A program made the position numbers and the translations under genes. This document shows, in pieces, positions 4,534-5,906 of a DNA stretch of 5,906 nucleotides. Below the pieces are notes generated by a model. The model did not search any database. It saw nothing but the letters and a program-made list of their open reading frames with translations, and was not told the DNA's origin. The first letter of the stretch is position 1. Each line of letters starts with the position of its first letter. The stretch is from Syntrophobacterales bacterium (GTDB taxonomy: Bacteria; Desulfobacterota; Syntrophobacteria; BM002): NCBI GenBank assembly GCA_030613915.1, contig JAUWKY010000169.1:1-5906 (forward strand). Reading direction: 5' to 3'.

Positions 4534-5466
4534 ATGGATAAACTAACTGTGGCATTGCTCAGCGGTGGGCGCTCCGCCGAGCGTGAGGTATCCCTCAAAA
4601 GCGGTGAACAAGTTTATCAAGCTTTGGAAAAGGAGAAGTATCACATCCGCCGCTATGACCCCAGAGACGACCTGGCTCGACTGATGGCAGAAGCTGAGGA
4701 GATCGATGTTGCTTTGATCATCCTCCACGGTCGATACGGCGAAGACGGCACTATCCAAGGACTACTTGAACTTCTGGATATCCCCTATCACGGCAGTGGC
4801 GTTCTTGGCAGTGCTATTGGCATCAACAAAATCCAATCCAAACGTTTGTATGAGTATGCCGGCCTGCCGGTATCACCCCACCTGATCCTGGATCGCTCCG
4901 ACCCTGATGCCCAAAACAAGGTCCAGGACGCTTTAGGTTTCCCGGTGGTGGTAAAGCCTGAACATGAGGGCTCAAGCATAGGGCTCAGTATGGTCGATGA
5001 TGCCGGCCACTTCCAGGCAGCGTTAGACTTGGCTGGCCAGTATGACCGACTTGTCCTGGTGGAGAAATACATTGCCGGTACCGAGATCACCGGCGCGGTT
5101 CTCGGCAACCTGAATCCGGAACCCCTGCCATTGGTTGAGATTATCCCCGGCGACCAATATGGCTTTTTCGACTATGAGGCGAAGTACAAACCCGGGGCTA
5201 CGGAAGAAATCTGTCCTGCTCGTCTCAACGAAGAGTTGACCAAGAAGGCCCAGGACTACGCAGTGCGAGCCCACCAGATCCTGAGATGTCGGGGCTACAG
5301 CCGTACCGACATGATTGTCAGTGATAATGAAGCCTACGTTCTGGAAACCAATACCATTCCTGGCATGACCGCCACCAGCCTTTATCCCCAGGCGGCGGCA
5401 GCGGCAGGAATTAGTTTTTCCGAACTGCTTGACCGGCTAATCGAATTGGCCCTGGAAGAGGAATAA
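4534..5466 (+). CDS. ddl: D-alanine--D-alanine ligase
   Basis: This cytoplasmic ATP-grasp enzyme joins two D-alanines, using ATP, to make the dipeptide end of the peptidoglycan precursor. The ATG at 4534 gives 310 residues, the usual size, and has AGGAG 7 nt upstream. The in-frame ATG at 4507 lies in a hairpin, has no properly spaced site and adds nine non-conserved residues. Visible motifs are LSGGRSAEREVSLKSG (9-24, with the substrate glutamate at Glu16), HGRYGEDGTIQGLLE (65-79), GFPVVVKPEHEGSSIG (135-150), VEKYIAGTE (176-184), the Tyr/Lys loop FFDYEAKYKPG (211-221), GYSRTDMI (254-261) and LETNTIPGMTATSL (270-283), which supplies the metal ligands. The usual DK of the ATP site reads NK (98-99). 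It could carry D-Ala-D-Lac activity only if specificity residues differ, and nothing suggests that. No mur or ftsZ genes adjoin it, unlike many ddlB loci. Confidence 0.93.
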   Translation: MDKLTVALLSGGRSAEREVSLKSGEQVYQALEKEKYHIRRYDPRDDLARLMAEAEEIDVALIILHGRYGEDGTIQGLLELLDIPYHGSGVLGSAIGINKIQSKRLYEYAGLPVSPHLILDRSDPDAQNKVQDALGFPVVVKPEHEGSSIGLSMVDDAGHFQAALDLAGQYDRLVLVEKYIAGTEITGAVLGNLNPEPLPLVEIIPGDQYGFFDYEAKYKPGATEEICPARLNEELTKKAQDYAVRAHQILRCRGYSRTDMIVSDNEAYVLETNTIPGMTATSLYPQAAAAAGISFSELLDRLIELALEEE

Positions 5467-5501
5467 GTTGACGAATCCGGTATCTGCCCACTTCTAGGTT
5501 C

Positions 5502-5906
5502 TCAGCATATTCTTGGCAGTTGCTCACCGCTGAGCATATCCACGATGCGGCGGCCACCTATTCCGGTTTGGAGAACCACCCTCTCTGGGTGCTCAGAGAC
5601 AACTTCACCTATGACGCAAGCTTCCTCACCCAAGGGATGCTGGCGCATGGCGTTTAAGGCCAACTCAGCGTCCTCTGGCGCCACAAAAACAAGCGCCTTT
5701 CCCTCATTAGCCACATACAATGGATCCAGTCCCAGCATCTCGCAGGCTGCGTTCACCTCCGGCCGCACCGGCAGATTGGACTCTTCCAACCGAATGCCGA
5801 CCCCTGACTGCTTGGCCACTTCATTAAGAGCAGTGGCAACGCCGCCGCGGGTGGGAGCTCGCAACACGTGAATCTTGTTGCTCGCCGCCAACATGGCGGC
5901 CACAAG
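5502..5906 (-). CDS. hypE: Hydrogenase maturation protein HypE, C-terminal part (cut by window end)
   Basis: HypE works with HypF to make the cyanide ligands of the [NiFe]-hydrogenase active site. HypF carbamoylates the C-terminal cysteine of HypE, and HypE then dehydrates this with ATP to a thiocyanate. The visible 134 residues are the C-terminal AIRS-type domain and end in the diagnostic PRIC, with that cysteine last before TGA. HVLRAPTRGGVATALNE near the visible start, then VRPEVNAACEMLGLDPLYVANEGK and GRRIVDMLSGEQLPRIC, closely follow the family. The gene enters from beyond position 5906. The first roughly 200 residues are missing, and the GTG at 5903-5901 is an internal valine codon. The rest of the hyp cluster would be expected on that side. 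The gene converges on ddl across 35 bp with no obvious terminator. Confidence 0.95.
   Translation of the reverse strand, partial: LVAAMLAASNKIHVLRAPTRGGVATALNEVAKQSGVGIRLEESNLPVRPEVNAACEMLGLDPLYVANEGKALVFVAPEDAELALNAMRQHPLGEEACVIGEVVSEHPERVVLQTGIGGRRIVDMLSGEQLPRIC

Noticed and set aside
5901..5903. GTG as the start of a short 133-residue gene
   Set aside because: The frame stays open to the window edge and the protein matches only the HypE C-terminal domain, so the GTG is an internal valine codon.

Overview
The window looks like chromosomal DNA from an anaerobic or microaerophilic bacterium, most plausibly a member of the Desulfobacterota (former Deltaproteobacteria). This is inferred from protein style and gene content; no marker fixes the species. 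The content is a futalosine-pathway menaquinone enzyme (MqnD), a [NiFe]-hydrogenase maturation protein (HypE), a divergent DnaA and a D-Ala-D-Ala ligase. I saw no rRNA, tRNA, CRISPR array or transposase gene.

Layout. Positions 1-217 are AT-rich non-coding DNA holding an imperfect inverted repeat of a dispersed-repeat type, with a small CCCAAA/TTTGGG hairpin at its centre. mqnD (218-1054, +) follows. An 89-bp spacer with a second AT-rich repeat-like stretch leads to an unrecognised 379-residue soluble protein gene (1144-2283, +). That gene converges on dnaA (2359-3720, -) across 75 bp. dnaA is transcribed away from an 813-bp gene-free region (3721-4533), beyond which ddl (4534-5466, +) runs the other way. 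ddl converges on the 3' part of hypE (5502 to the window end, -), which is cut by the window edge.

The most interesting part is the 813-bp divergent gap between dnaA and ddl. It contains a long inverted repeat (3946-4047), two perfect palindromes (4128-4141 and 4369-4383), T-rich direct repeats (4202-4276), a pyrimidine-rich strand (4291-4342), several TTATCAACA-like 9-mers and a hairpin at the predicted ddl transcription start. Together these make it a candidate replication origin. It contains no copy of the classical DnaA box TTATCCACA. The neighbouring DnaA protein is itself changed in its base-contacting signature (SHATV where DHTTV is usual, with one residue fewer before it) and in its Walker A and B motifs. 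A DnaA and origin that have drifted together in sequence preference is the hypothesis most worth testing here.

The genes do not form one pathway: menaquinone synthesis, replication initiation, peptidoglycan precursor synthesis and hydrogenase maturation sit side by side with three changes of strand. Only mqnD and the unknown gene could share a transcript.
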